A stretch of 64,000 bases of DNA. Source: Candidatus Zixiibacteriota bacterium (GTDB lineage: Bacteria > Zixibacteria > MSB-5A5 > GN15 > JAAZOE01). The position numbers were made by a program, and so were the translations under genes. Position 1 is the stretch's first letter. The number at the start of each line of letters is the position of its first letter. Positions 54,594 to 63,986 of this stretch are shown here, piece after piece. The stretch covers positions 101,163 to 165,162 of the forward strand of contig JAZGGI010000026.1 of assembly GCA_036480375.1 (NCBI GenBank). The letters run 5' to 3'. The notes under the pieces are model-generated. The model was given only the letters and a program-made list of their open reading frames with translations. It had not been told where the DNA came from and ran no database searches.

Positions 54594-55367
54594 ATGTCTC
54601 GCTCACTGGATATTTTAGTCGTCGATGATGAGCAGGTCGTTCTTGATAGTGTTAAGAAACATTTGCGCATGGAAGATTATAATCTAATTACAGTCTTATC
54701 CGCCAAGGAAGGCCTGGATTTATTAGATAAATCAACTCTCGATATTATTCTCACCGATTTGATGATGCCGGAAATCGACGGTCTGGAATTGATGAGAATC
54801 GTAAAAGATAAGTACCCTCATATACCGATCATTATGATTACCGGTTATGCCACCATAAATACTGCTCTTCAGGCTACCCAGTTAGGGGCTTTTGATTATG
54901 TCGCCAAGCCGTTTACAAAGTCGGAATTGATTTCGGTCGTCCAACGAGCCGCGGAACTGGTGTTGAACAGCGCCAAAGTAGAAAACAACGGCGCCCCCAA
55001 AGAATCCGAAAAGAAAGAAACTTCAGGCGTTCTCAAGAACGTTGGCGACCATGTCTGGATAATGGTTGAAGATGACGGCTATATTCGGATGGGTATTGAT
55101 CGGTCTTTTTTGCACGCCATTGGCAAAATACAAAACATATTTTTACCCTCAGTCGGAGATGAGCTCCGCCAGGGCAGCAAGTATCTGCAGATATTTTCCT
55201 CCGATTTACGCTCCCACACAGTTCTGTCTCCGTTGTCGGGAATGGTCATTGAAGTAAATGATCAATTGCAGGAGCAACCGAAAATATTAATCGAAGATCC
55301 TTTTGGCAAAGGCTGGCTGATTCGACTAAAACCTTCGAAATTTGAATTTGAAATTGGTGAATTGTGA
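54594..55367 (+). CDS. Response regulator fused to a GcvH-like domain
   Basis: 257 residues. The receiver has the acidic pair D11-D12, phospho-acceptor D55 (T-D-L-M-M-P-E) and K in Y-V-A-K-P-F. After a charged linker, residues from about 150 follow the glycine-cleavage H-protein pattern: H-V-W-I-M, G-I-D-R-S-F-L-H-A-I-G-K-I, L-P-S-V-G-D-E-L, S-P-L-S-G-M-V-I-E-V-N and G-W-L-I-R-L. The lipoyl-carrying Lys of true H protein is not present at its expected place (S-D-L-R-S-H-T). It is thus probably a binding or output domain, not an enzyme carrier. A good AGGAGG site is present. Confidence 0.87.
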   Translation: MSRSLDILVVDDEQVVLDSVKKHLRMEDYNLITVLSAKEGLDLLDKSTLDIILTDLMMPEIDGLELMRIVKDKYPHIPIIMITGYATINTALQATQLGAFDYVAKPFTKSELISVVQRAAELVLNSAKVENNGAPKESEKKETSGVLKNVGDHVWIMVEDDGYIRMGIDRSFLHAIGKIQNIFLPSVGDELRQGSKYLQIFSSDLRSHTVLSPLSGMVIEVNDQLQEQPKILIEDPFGKGWLIRLKPSKFEFEIGEL

Positions 55368-55378
55368 TTGTAGCCGGA

Positions 55379-58300
55379 TTATAACGCCGATATTGTGACT
55401 TTGTTACGATCCAATTCGTTTCTGACAGCGCTTCCCAGGCTATCCATAGAAAATGGCTTACGTACGTATTCACCGGCGCCCAGCCTTTGCATTTCATTAA
55501 CCCGATCGGTGGCCGAAAAGCCGCTTATGATTATTGCCTTTTGGGCGGGGTGGATTTTCAGGATATCTCGGTACGTATCGAGGCCATCATAATCTTTTTC
55601 CATTATCATATCCATAAGGACGATATCGACGGAATTGTCTTTCAAGAATTCAACCGCTTCATGGCCGTGTTTGGCCATGCTAACATCGTATCCCAGGTTG
55701 GTTAGTAAATCATAAGCGATCTGTCGCTGCTCTTCACTGTCATCGACAACAAAAACGCTTTCTGTGCCGGAGTAATCTTTCGCTTCGGTTCGGTTTTCGG
55801 TATCGGTTGATTTACATACCGGGAAATAAAGCACAAATTCACTTCCCTCGCCCACGGTAGAAAAGATGTCATAATATCCTTTATGATCTTTGACAATGCC
55901 GTAAACAACCGCTAATCCCAGTCCGCTGCCGGATGTGCCCATTTTTTTCTTGGAATAATACGGCTCGAAGATTTTAGATTGATCTTCAAGAGGAATACCG
56001 GAACCGGTATCGCGAATTCTCAAAATGATATAATCTCTGGACTCAATATTATCGTAACCCCCCAATAGAGAATCCAGATGCAAAACTTCAGTACCGATAT
56101 ATAAAGTCCTGTTATTATTCATTGCGTCATAGGCATTGACCACCAAATTCATAATTACCTTGATAAGGTGCGGAGGCGAACCATGCATGCGCGGCTGATT
56201 TGAGTCTAAGTTTGTCTCGACATTTATTTCCGGCCGGGTTGTCGATAAATGCTGATAAGACGGTGAATCGAGATATTCGTTAACGACATCATTAAGTTTA
56301 ATGGGTTTGATTTCATATCGTCCGCGGCGAGCTAGCGTCAGCAAATCCTGAATGACATCAGCGGCGTCTTGAGCCGATTTTCCGATACGCTCGATTTGTT
56401 TTCTGTATGGACTGTCTTCTTCCAGCTTCGCCAGAATCAGATCGCTATAGCCGACCATCGGGCCCAGCATATTATTCAAATCATGAGCCACGCCGCCGGC
56501 TAAGACGCCCAACGATTCCATGCGCTCGGCACGCTCCAGCTTGTCCTGCAAAACCTGTTGCTGAATTTGAGCCCAACGCAAATCAGTTAAATCGACATCA
56601 AGGCAATACATTTCGTCTTCGCCGCGGCTGTTGCGCAACATAACATGACTGCTATAGACTGGAATTATTGAGCCATCCTTATGGCGCATCCCATGTTCAC
56701 CCGGTCCGTATTGAATCGCTATTTGATTATCATCAATCTCAGCCATATATGAATCATAGGTCATCAGGTCTTTAAGCTGCTTGCTCATGACTTCTTCTCG
56801 CGTATAACCGTACAATATTTCGCTGGCCGTATTCCAGAATATAATCTTGCGGTCGCGATTGTATCCCTGCACGGCAATGTTGGGAGCGCTCTCGAGTATT
56901 GACCGGAACCTCTCCTCACTTTCCTTGAGGATTTCTTCCGCCTGTTTGCGCTCGGTAATATCTCGAAGGACACATTGTACGGAAGTAACCTGACCACCTT
57001 CGACGATCGGCGTTGTCGTGACTTCAACATAAAACGGATCGCCGGTTTTTGGCTTGTACAGGAACTCAAAATTAGCGGCTTTCGGATACTTGACGATCAA
57101 GCGAATAAGCCGTAGAGCTCTTTTAAGTTCATTTTTATTTTCAAAATACTTTCCAATGTTTTGGCCGATTTCTTCCTCGGGGTTATAATCGCCGAAGTAT
57201 TTAATGGCCGGGCTGATATATAACAATGTTCCATCCAACGATATTCTAACAACCATGTCCTTGAGGTTTTCGGTGATAACGCGATAATGCTCTTCGCTTT
57301 CCCGCAGAGCGTTTTCGGCCTTTTTGCGCTCGGAGATGTCAATTATGAAATTCAGGCCGGCCGTCTGGCCTTTCCAGGTGATTAATCCGCCACGAACTTC
57401 CACCCAGTGCGCCTTATTTTCTTTATCAACAAACCTCATGGTATAAACGGCAGAAACATCTTCTCCGGCATGGTGTTTTTTATTGTTTTCCTTTATCCAT
57501 TCAAGATCGTCGGGATGAACGATATCGTAAATCGGCATATTTTTTAATTCGTCACTTGAATATCCCGTTAGAACTTCCATTTCCGGATTAGCGAACACAA
57601 CCACGCCTTTTTGAACGATACAAATACCTTCCGTGGCGTTCATGACCAGTCGGCGATATTGACTTTCGGATTTTCTCAATTCGGTTTCGTTCCTGACCCT
57701 CTCAGTTATATCATTGCCGGAGCATACGATTCCGGTAATATGCCCCAGGGCGTCAGTCAATAGCGTATGATTCCAGTCAAGAACCTTTTCCTGCCCGGAT
57801 TGAGTGACAACCAACATTTCGCAGTTTGCCTTCGAATGCGATTTGCCTGAAATAATTTTCGAGAATTTGTTTTTGCTTTGACCGTCATTTGGCGCCAGAA
57901 AAATATCCCATTTTTTCCCAATAATTTCGTCTCGCTCATAGCCCAGGATTCGGCACCCATAATCATTAATCATGGAAACCTTGCCGGAAGGCTCCAACGC
58001 TATGACCACCGTTCCAATTTTATCCAGATATAACAGGGTCCGCTCAAATTCCTTATTTAATTTTTCCTCGGAGGATATTAGATCCGTAATATCGTCAAAG
58101 GAAATACCCAGTCTCTCATCTGAAATTTTGAACGCCCGGATTTTAAATGCCTGGGAAATATCGCTTTCACCGTAATTAATCTTCTGGGTAAAAAAAGCGG
58201 CGCCCGTATTCATAACTTCAATGCAGTTATCACGCATTTGATCGCCCAGATCAAAAGGCATCGCGATATTGAAATCCTCGCCGATTATATCTTTGGAATC

Positions 58301-58834
58301 GGATAATTTTATTGCCTCCGAATTAACCGTCTTCAGGATTATTCGCTGAGGTGATAAATATTCATATATCATTAATGCGCTTGGAATCGATGCAACGATA
58401 TCCTCCGAGGTTTCCATTGATTCCCGCAATTCCTTGGTCCGTTTGGCAACCAACTCCTCCAGCTCATCTCGGTTTTTCTTTAATTTTTCAAAGGCCGCGT
58501 TAAGGGCGAATTGCATTTCCGGAGGTATCGGATTTGACGACGAGTCATCCATTTGCTCCTTTATCGCTGTCGCTATGTTTGTTACAGTCGGGCCGTCCTG
58601 CGAAGCCGTTTGGCTGCGGGCTGAGTAAAACACGATAATAAGTATGATTATTGATGTAAGAACCAGGCCGGCAGCGAATATTATTATTGCCGGATGAATG
58701 GTGTCGGTTCCCATAATTTTGGTCACAAATTCTTCCGCGCCCGACATCAAGGCAACCATTAATGAGACCAAAATTGCGATACTAAGGGTAATCGTTACGG
58801 TTATGCTGATTATTTTAGAAGTTTGCTTTGGCAT
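55379..58834 (-). CDS. Multi-PAS hybrid sensor histidine kinase
   Basis: 1151 residues. Two membrane helices (about 10-32 and 45-68) come first, then a coiled coil (about 108-140). At least four PAS domains follow, seen by repeats such as G-Y-E-R-D-E-I-I-G-K, G-Y-S-S-D-E-L-K-N-M and G-Y-T-R-E-E-V-M-S-K, with PAC tails D-I-T-E-R-K. The HisKA H-box is V-A-H-D-L-N-N-M-L-G-P, and the ATPase G-L-G-L-A-V-V-Y-G. A C-terminal receiver has the acceptor in L-M-D-M-I-M-E. It is convergent with the regulator gene. Confidence 0.93.
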   Translation of the reverse strand: MPKQTSKIISITVTITLSIAILVSLMVALMSGAEEFVTKIMGTDTIHPAIIIFAAGLVLTSIIILIIVFYSARSQTASQDGPTVTNIATAIKEQMDDSSSNPIPPEMQFALNAAFEKLKKNRDELEELVAKRTKELRESMETSEDIVASIPSALMIYEYLSPQRIILKTVNSEAIKLSDSKDIIGEDFNIAMPFDLGDQMRDNCIEVMNTGAAFFTQKINYGESDISQAFKIRAFKISDERLGISFDDITDLISSEEKLNKEFERTLLYLDKIGTVVIALEPSGKVSMINDYGCRILGYERDEIIGKKWDIFLAPNDGQSKNKFSKIISGKSHSKANCEMLVVTQSGQEKVLDWNHTLLTDALGHITGIVCSGNDITERVRNETELRKSESQYRRLVMNATEGICIVQKGVVVFANPEMEVLTGYSSDELKNMPIYDIVHPDDLEWIKENNKKHHAGEDVSAVYTMRFVDKENKAHWVEVRGGLITWKGQTAGLNFIIDISERKKAENALRESEEHYRVITENLKDMVVRISLDGTLLYISPAIKYFGDYNPEEEIGQNIGKYFENKNELKRALRLIRLIVKYPKAANFEFLYKPKTGDPFYVEVTTTPIVEGGQVTSVQCVLRDITERKQAEEILKESEERFRSILESAPNIAVQGYNRDRKIIFWNTASEILYGYTREEVMSKQLKDLMTYDSYMAEIDDNQIAIQYGPGEHGMRHKDGSIIPVYSSHVMLRNSRGEDEMYCLDVDLTDLRWAQIQQQVLQDKLERAERMESLGVLAGGVAHDLNNMLGPMVGYSDLILAKLEEDSPYRKQIERIGKSAQDAADVIQDLLTLARRGRYEIKPIKLNDVVNEYLDSPSYQHLSTTRPEINVETNLDSNQPRMHGSPPHLIKVIMNLVVNAYDAMNNNRTLYIGTEVLHLDSLLGGYDNIESRDYIILRIRDTGSGIPLEDQSKIFEPYYSKKKMGTSGSGLGLAVVYGIVKDHKGYYDIFSTVGEGSEFVLYFPVCKSTDTENRTEAKDYSGTESVFVVDDSEEQRQIAYDLLTNLGYDVSMAKHGHEAVEFLKDNSVDIVLMDMIMEKDYDGLDTYRDILKIHPAQKAIIISGFSATDRVNEMQRLGAGEYVRKPFSMDSLGSAVRNELDRNKVTISAL

Positions 58835-58998
58835 ATTGACTTGGCTCAGAATATCTGATTTTGTTAAGCAACTCCGATCGTGAATTTTCGGTCATTCAAA
58901 TTTTGTATTAACACATACTATAAATATCGACGACAAAGGTAATTACTTGACTTTTTATGTTGGATCTGATCAAGTAAGATATTGGTTTATAATAAGAT

Positions 58999-59030
58999 GA
59001 CCTCCGAGCCAATATTCTGTCTCAGAGGTC
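58999..59030 (-). terminator. Hairpin after the ferredoxin-like gene
   Basis: GACCTCCGAG (58999-59008) pairs with CTCAGAGGTC (59021-59030) with one mismatch. Only a weak T-rich tail follows on the minus strand. A further inverted repeat TTACTTGA/TCAAGTAA lies at 58943-58977. No gene is seen in 58835-59079. Confidence 0.45.
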
Positions 59031-59079
59031 AACGGGGAAGATTATTAGTTATTTTAAGTCAAACTAATTGTTGGATGTC

Positions 59080-59922
59080 TTAAGCAACCAGCTTTTCGCT
59101 CAAAATATCGCCGCGAATACCGACGACAATTTCCTTTAGCGGAATATCACGTCTGGAAGCCTTTAGGGCTTCACAAGTTATCATGCTCAATCCACCGCAG
59201 CAGGGGACTTCCATAATCATCACCGACACCGCCGTGCACCCGGAATGACGGAATATTTCTTCCATCTTCTCCCGGTAAAATTGAAGATTATCGAGCTTAG
59301 GGCAGGCTATCAGTAGAGATTTGTCTTTGAGATATGAATTGTGAAAATCAGCAAAAGCAAACGGGCAACAATCGGCTGCCAGGAGCAGTTCCCGACCGTT
59401 TAAGAATGGCGCTGTCGGCGGGACCAGCATCAACTGGATGGGCCATTGAGTTAGTCTGGATTGAGGCGCCGGGGCTGAGTCTGAAGCTTGATCCCGGCGA
59501 TTTTCTTCGGGCACAAATGACCGCATAGCCGAACCGGGGCAACCCGACATTGCCGGTTTATTGATTTGTTGAGCCGGCTGGGAAAACGATTGGATGGCCG
59601 ATCCGGGACAGGCGGCAACCACCTGTGGTTGAGGGATCACTTCCGATTGTTCTACCGGTTTTCTGGATATTTCCTGTTTTTCCAAGTGTACTTTGACTAC
59701 TTCTTCATCAAACTCTTCAGCCTCTCTTGTAATTATGGTAATGGCATCCTGGGGACATGAACCGAGACAGGCTCCGAATCCGTCACATAAATTATCCGAA
59801 ACCAGCTTAGCCGTGCCGTCTATAATCTGAATTGCCCCTTCGGCGCAGCTCAAAATACACTCACCGCAACCGTCACAAAGTGATTCATCAATTTGCACTA
59901 TCTCGCGTTTACCGCTTGTCAT
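59080..59922 (-). CDS. Ferredoxin-domain protein with C-terminal cysteine-rich region
   Basis: 280 residues. A first 4Fe-4S cluster has C16-C19-C22-C26. In the second the expected second Cys is Phe49, leaving C46, C52 and C56, which would suit a 3Fe-4S cluster. A linker carries two similar C-P-G-S-A-x-x-S-F motifs (Cys105 and Cys128). The last 100 residues have C-C-P, C-P-K-L-D and C-C-G-G pairs. It is probably an electron-transfer or redox sensor protein. GGAGTTGTT precedes ATG, and a palindromic FNR-type site lies 66 bases upstream. Confidence 0.8.
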   Translation of the reverse strand: MTSGKREIVQIDESLCDGCGECILSCAEGAIQIIDGTAKLVSDNLCDGFGACLGSCPQDAITIITREAEEFDEEVVKVHLEKQEISRKPVEQSEVIPQPQVVAACPGSAIQSFSQPAQQINKPAMSGCPGSAMRSFVPEENRRDQASDSAPAPQSRLTQWPIQLMLVPPTAPFLNGRELLLAADCCPFAFADFHNSYLKDKSLLIACPKLDNLQFYREKMEEIFRHSGCTAVSVMIMEVPCCGGLSMITCEALKASRRDIPLKEIVVGIRGDILSEKLVA

Positions 59923-59987
59923 AACAACTCCAATTATTTTTAATTCTCTTTACGGGGGTATTATCGGGAAATAGTGGGCATTAGGGT

Positions 59988-60001
59988 TTGATTTAGGTCA
60001 A
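59988..60001. promoter_or_regulatory. FNR/HcpR-type palindromic binding site
   Basis: TTGATTTAGGTCAA fits the Crp/Fnr-family half-sites TTGA-N6-TCAA. It stands between the Crp/Fnr gene and the ferredoxin-like gene, so the regulator probably controls the latter. Confidence 0.55.
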
Positions 60002-60006
60002 GCGTA

Positions 60007-60687
60007 TTAAAATTTTTTTCCGGCCGCTATTTCTTCCAGTTGGGCCGGATCATTGACGGTTATTTCCTGCCCGCTTACTTCGATAACTTTAATTTTGGTG
60101 AGCTTGGCAAAAGCCCGCGACAATGTTTCCGGAATTGTCCCCAAAATCGATGCCAATGTCATTTTCTTTTCGGCCAGCGTAATTTTGGGTTTTTCTCCGG
60201 GTTTATAATCAGGCATAAATTCGAGCAGATAACCGGCCAGGCGGGTTGAGATATCTTCCAGCGACAATTGCTGAACCAGCCGGGAGAGATGGTGCAAAAG
60301 AGACGACAGCCGGGCAATCATGTTTATCGCCAGAGCAGGATGTTCGTTTATAAGCTTCAGAAATTTATCCCGGGAAAATGACATCAGGGTTGAATCTTCA
60401 ATAGCTTCGGCGTTGGCCGGATAATTCTTTCGGGCAAACAGGGCCGCTTCCCCAAATGTGTCGCCGGGAGAAGCCATCAACAGAATCTGTTCTTTGCCGT
60501 CGGGTGAATTTTTGTGGACTTTGATTTTTCCGGAAAGAACCAGATAAAATTTCTTCCCGGGATCTCCCTGAAAAAATAAAAATGTCCCTTTGGCAGCTTT
60601 TATTTTTACTCCGGTTTCCTCGACCAGTTTTAGCTCTTCGGCGTCAATTCCGGAAAACAGGATAGAATCTTTGAGCGCTTTCTGCAT
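60007..60687 (-). CDS. Crp/Fnr-family transcriptional regulator
   Basis: 226 residues. The cyclic-nucleotide-type sensor barrel has G-D-P-G-K-K-F-Y-L-V-L-S-G-K and F-G-E-A-A-L-F. The C-terminal winged helix includes T-L-A-S-I-L-G-T-I-P-E-T-L-S-R-A-F. No N-terminal Cys cluster of FNR type is present, so the ligand differs (heme, cAMP-like or none). It is adjacent to a ferredoxin-like gene with a matching site, as in HcpR-type arrangements; that name is a suggestion. Confidence 0.88.
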   Translation of the reverse strand: MQKALKDSILFSGIDAEELKLVEETGVKIKAAKGTFLFFQGDPGKKFYLVLSGKIKVHKNSPDGKEQILLMASPGDTFGEAALFARKNYPANAEAIEDSTLMSFSRDKFLKLINEHPALAINMIARLSSLLHHLSRLVQQLSLEDISTRLAGYLLEFMPDYKPGEKPKITLAEKKMTLASILGTIPETLSRAFAKLTKIKVIEVSGQEITVNDPAQLEEIAAGKKF

Positions 60688-60747
60688 GAGCGAAATATAT
60701 AATAATCACTCGTTGAGGGAAATTAAATTAGTGAGTAGTATCGTGGA

Positions 60748-61107
60748 TTATTTCAGGACTTGCGCGAGGAGCTGTTCTATATCCGACATTTTGAAAGGTT
60801 TATTCAGAAATCCGTCGGCGAGACTGGTTAAAAGATTACTACCTTCATCGTCAATGGCATAACCGGAGATAACAACAACCGGGAGGTTTGGTCTTTCTCT
60901 TTTGATTTTTTGCAGGAGGTCGAGCCCAGACATTTTAGGCATTCTCATGTCGGTAATAACGAGGCTGAAATCCTCGTTTTCAACTTTTTCGATGGCTTCC
61001 ACTCCGTCGGCGGCACGGATGGAATCATAATCGAATATTTCAAGCATCTCGCTTAAAAGCGAGGACATATTGGGATTATCATCGACTATGAGTATTCTTT
61101 TGCCCAT
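60748..61107 (-). CDS. Single-domain response regulator
   Basis: 119 residues: receiver only. The acidic pair D-D (9-10), the acceptor Asp in V-I-T-D-M-R-M-P, V-V-I-S-G-Y-A and K in N-K-P-F are standard. No output domain. A partner kinase is unknown; the hybrid kinase at 55379 is on the same strand but 2 kb away. Confidence 0.93.
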   Translation of the reverse strand: MGKRILIVDDNPNMSSLLSEMLEIFDYDSIRAADGVEAIEKVENEDFSLVITDMRMPKMSGLDLLQKIKRERPNLPVVVISGYAIDDEGSNLLTSLADGFLNKPFKMSDIEQLLAQVLK

Positions 61108-61177
61108 TATAATATTTATCCTTACCGGTTAAATATCGGCAGAAACCGCTGGAATATTAAATATTCAGAGCAAAATA

Positions 61178-62260
61178 TCACCCAAATCGAACCATGATTT
61201 CAGTTCTCAGTCTGTTTAATCCCGACTTTTTCAGCGCAGAAATCGGTATATATCCGTTTCCCCAGGGAGGAATTTCGCTTTCTTCGAGAAGGTCGATCTT
61301 ATTATAAATTTCAATAATCGGCACATTATTGACGCCGATTTCTTTCAGTACTTTCCGAACAACGCTGATTTTTCTGTCTTTGTATGCGTCGGAGGAGTCA
61401 ACCACAAGAAGAATTAAATCGGCAAGATTTACCTCTTCGAGGGTCGATTTGAAAGAAGCGACCAGTTGATGCGGGAGTTTTTCAATAAACCCGACCGTAT
61501 CGGTGATGACAATATCCTGCGGATATTCCACCGATATGACACGGGTGGTTGAATCCAGAGTCGAAAACAATTTATCTTCCCGCAAAACATCAGCGCGGGT
61601 CAGGCAGGTAAACAATGTCGATTTCCCGGCATTGGTATAGCCCACTAAAGCGATCTTGAAGAATTTATCCCGGCCTTTCCTCTGCGTTGCCCGCTGTTGG
61701 TCGATCTTTTTTAATTTTTGTTTGAGGACTGATATTTTTTTGCCGACCCGGCGGCGATCAACTTCAAGCTGAGTTTCTCCGGGGCCTTTTGCCCCGATCC
61801 CACCGCGCTGGCGGGAAAAGTGAACCCATAGTCCGGCCAGACGAGGCAGGAGATATTCCATTTGAGCCAGTTCAACCTGAAGGCGCGATTCTGAGGTGCG
61901 GGCATGCAGAGCGAAAATATCCAATATCAGCATCGGCCGGTCGATGACTTTGATGTCGAGCTTTTTTGAAAGATTGCGCAATTGATTAGGGGAAAGCGGC
62001 TCGTCAAAAACAACCAGGTCCGCGTCGCTCTCATCGATAAAATCGATTATTTCCTGCACGATGCCTTTGCCGATATAATAAGTTCCGTCCGGCTTACCCC
62101 GTTTTTGGATATACCGGGCGACCTCAATTCCGCCAGCAGTTGATATGAGACGTGACAGTTCATCGATTGAATACTCGATTTCCCGTTTGGGCGTTCGCCC
62201 CGCCGCGACCCCGACCAATACAGCCCTCTCCGCCTGATTATTTTTATCCGTCTCGTACAT
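61178..62260 (-). CDS. hflX: GTPase HflX
   Basis: 360 residues. The N-terminal HflX domain includes F-D-E-P-L-S-P-N-Q-L-R-N-L, and the linker R-R-G-G-I-G-A-K-G-P-G-E-T-Q-L-E is the family signature. G1 is G-Y-T-N-A-G-K-S-T, G3 D-T-V-G-F-I and G4 N-K-I-D. It splits stalled ribosomes after heat stress. The C-terminal domain is short. Confidence 0.94.
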   Translation of the reverse strand: MYETDKNNQAERAVLVGVAAGRTPKREIEYSIDELSRLISTAGGIEVARYIQKRGKPDGTYYIGKGIVQEIIDFIDESDADLVVFDEPLSPNQLRNLSKKLDIKVIDRPMLILDIFALHARTSESRLQVELAQMEYLLPRLAGLWVHFSRQRGGIGAKGPGETQLEVDRRRVGKKISVLKQKLKKIDQQRATQRKGRDKFFKIALVGYTNAGKSTLFTCLTRADVLREDKLFSTLDSTTRVISVEYPQDIVITDTVGFIEKLPHQLVASFKSTLEEVNLADLILLVVDSSDAYKDRKISVVRKVLKEIGVNNVPIIEIYNKIDLLEESEIPPWGNGYIPISALKKSGLNRLRTEIMVRFG

Positions 62261-62320
62261 ACAAAGAATATAATACGCAATTGGAAATTATAAGATGAAA
62301 AAATTTGGTGAATAGTAAAT

Positions 62321-63049
62321 TTAAGCGGATAGCTTTACAAGACTATCGGGCATCTGATCCCAGGTTCGATTATCAAGAAGCCGTCCGGCTTTCTTTTTAT
62401 TAACCCCACCCCATTGTTTGAAGAAAAACGGGACTTGTGCCTCAAGACATTGATCGCGAATATCAAGTACCCATTCTGGTTTCATCGGACGCGCTCCCGG
62501 TCCGGATTCACCGCCGACGATTACCCAGTCGATACCTTTCAGAATAAGATTTGGCAATGGCCCAAGTAATGGCTCTAAAGACAGGAATTTGGTTTTGGCT
62601 CCGATTTGTCGCAATTGGTCAATGCGAGGAATACATTTTTGATTTTCGACCGTTACCCCCATCCATGTATTTTCCCGCCATGGCAGATTTTTATCAAGTT
62701 GCAGCATTCTCCCGGACCGTTTCGTCAGGATTTGAAATTGATGTTGCGGGCATTTTTTCATTACGGCAAATACTTTGAGAATATAATCAAGCGGGACGTC
62801 TTTATGAAACAAATCACTCATAGAATTGACGAATATCATCTGTGGCTTTTTCCACCCGAGAGGCAGATTCAATACTCGCGGATGCAAAGAAACTTTGAAT
62901 CCGTCTTTATAATTAGGGGAGCCCATAGCCCGAAGGCGCTTAGCCATTCGCTCGGCATAACAATACCGACACCCGGCGCTGATTTTGGTACAACCCGTCA
63001 CCGGATTCCACGTCGATTCCGTCCACTCTATGGTTGTTTTTATGGCCAT
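62321..63049 (-). CDS. DUF5131 (phage Gp37/Gp68-like) three-Cys protein
   Basis: 242 residues. The start has the pattern [20 protein letters not shown] (Cys20, Cys27, Cys30), the three-Cys motif resembling a radical-SAM cluster site. Later [14 protein letters not shown] and F-F-K-Q-W-G are family hallmarks. These genes occur in phages and mobile islands and are paired with tcmP, as here (10-base gap). The function is unknown. Confidence 0.9.
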   Translation of the reverse strand: MAIKTTIEWTESTWNPVTGCTKISAGCRYCYAERMAKRLRAMGSPNYKDGFKVSLHPRVLNLPLGWKKPQMIFVNSMSDLFHKDVPLDYILKVFAVMKKCPQHQFQILTKRSGRMLQLDKNLPWRENTWMGVTVENQKCIPRIDQLRQIGAKTKFLSLEPLLGPLPNLILKGIDWVIVGGESGPGARPMKPEWVLDIRDQCLEAQVPFFFKQWGGVNKKKAGRLLDNRTWDQMPDSLVKLSA

Positions 63050-63059
63050 AATTTACTGC

Positions 63060-63986
63060 CTATCTGCGGTACTTCATAAATATATCGGTTGCAATTTTTG
63101 CCGCAACCTTTTTCGCGGAAGCAAAAAACAAATAATATACGACCGTGTTCTTTGAATTTTTCATAGCGATTGGTTCAGGGACGTACTTAAATCCTGCTAT
63201 GTGCCGTAATCGCTTTTGAAAAGCAATAACGATTTCCTTATTTGCTCGCTTAATCTTATCTTCATCTCCAAACAACGTAGGTTGGGATATATATCCAACA
63301 TCCTTCCAGGAATCGTCACCCCACATACGATTTATTCTCTTAATTTCCCGAGATTTAACGGTTCCCACATTATGATGAAGTGCGTTTAAATTCATGTCAT
63401 AAATGGAGAAATTTAAAAATATGTCAATGGTTTCCAATTTTCCTGCCATCTCCAACACCTGCCAGCTAAGGTGCATTCCATAAGGATCTAAAAAGCATAA
63501 AGCTCGATTATAAGAACCATAGGTCAAATCGGGGAAAATATCGTTTAGGAGAATTTCGTTACAATCACCTTCCTTAAAAATAATTTCAGGCTTTTTGTCT
63601 TTTGGAAATTGTAACTCAGAGGCTATAATTTTCTTTAGAGTTTTGATCTTTTTCGGGTCAATATCTATAAAATAATATTTGGGAAAGAGGGGAGAAGTGC
63701 TTAGTGCTTGAAGCGGACTTCCGGGGATTATTTTGTTTGTTTCCCTCGAAATATGTTTTCCCTTGTCAGAAAATGCATCAATATAACAGAATGATAGCCT
63801 TGGCTGATTACTCATGATTTTTGAATATGGCTCTGTATATTCTTTTAAAATATTTAATTTGTCTTCCGACCACAGAGGTGGTCCTGGTTTGTTGGACAGT
63901 TTGACGGCTGATTTAAGGTGTATTCGGTTTGGTTGATTATGCCGCCATGTTGTCAAGATATACCTCCATCGGTGTTTTGTCATCAA
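63060..63986 (-). CDS. tcmP: Three-Cys-motif partner protein TcmP, start altered by an IS end
   Basis: 308 codons. From about residue 35 the TcmP features begin: W-S-E-D-K-L-N-I-L-K-E-Y, Y-I-D-A-F-S-D-K-G, I-P-G-S-P-L-Q-A-L and F-L-D-P-Y-G-M, with a methyltransferase-like fold. The open frame has an ATG at 63986, but its first 17 or so codons overlap the end of a transposase gene in another frame, and the next 15 cross the IS terminus. The native start is probably lost or replaced. Partner of the DUF5131 gene downstream. Confidence 0.8.
   Translation of the reverse strand: MMTKHRWRYILTTWRHNQPNRIHLKSAVKLSNKPGPPLWSEDKLNILKEYTEPYSKIMSNQPRLSFCYIDAFSDKGKHISRETNKIIPGSPLQALSTSPLFPKYYFIDIDPKKIKTLKKIIASELQFPKDKKPEIIFKEGDCNEILLNDIFPDLTYGSYNRALCFLDPYGMHLSWQVLEMAGKLETIDIFLNFSIYDMNLNALHHNVGTVKSREIKRINRMWGDDSWKDVGYISQPTLFGDEDKIKRANKEIVIAFQKRLRHIAGFKYVPEPIAMKNSKNTVVYYLFFASAKKVAAKIATDIFMKYRR
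63878..63905. repeat. Probable terminal inverted repeat of an IS3-type element
   Basis: The sequence contains GTGGTCCTGGTTTGTTGGAC and resembles the CTGTCC...ACCAGG-type ends of IS3-family elements. It lies about 35 bases past the transposase stop. The other end is outside the window, so the boundary is not proven. Confidence 0.5.
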
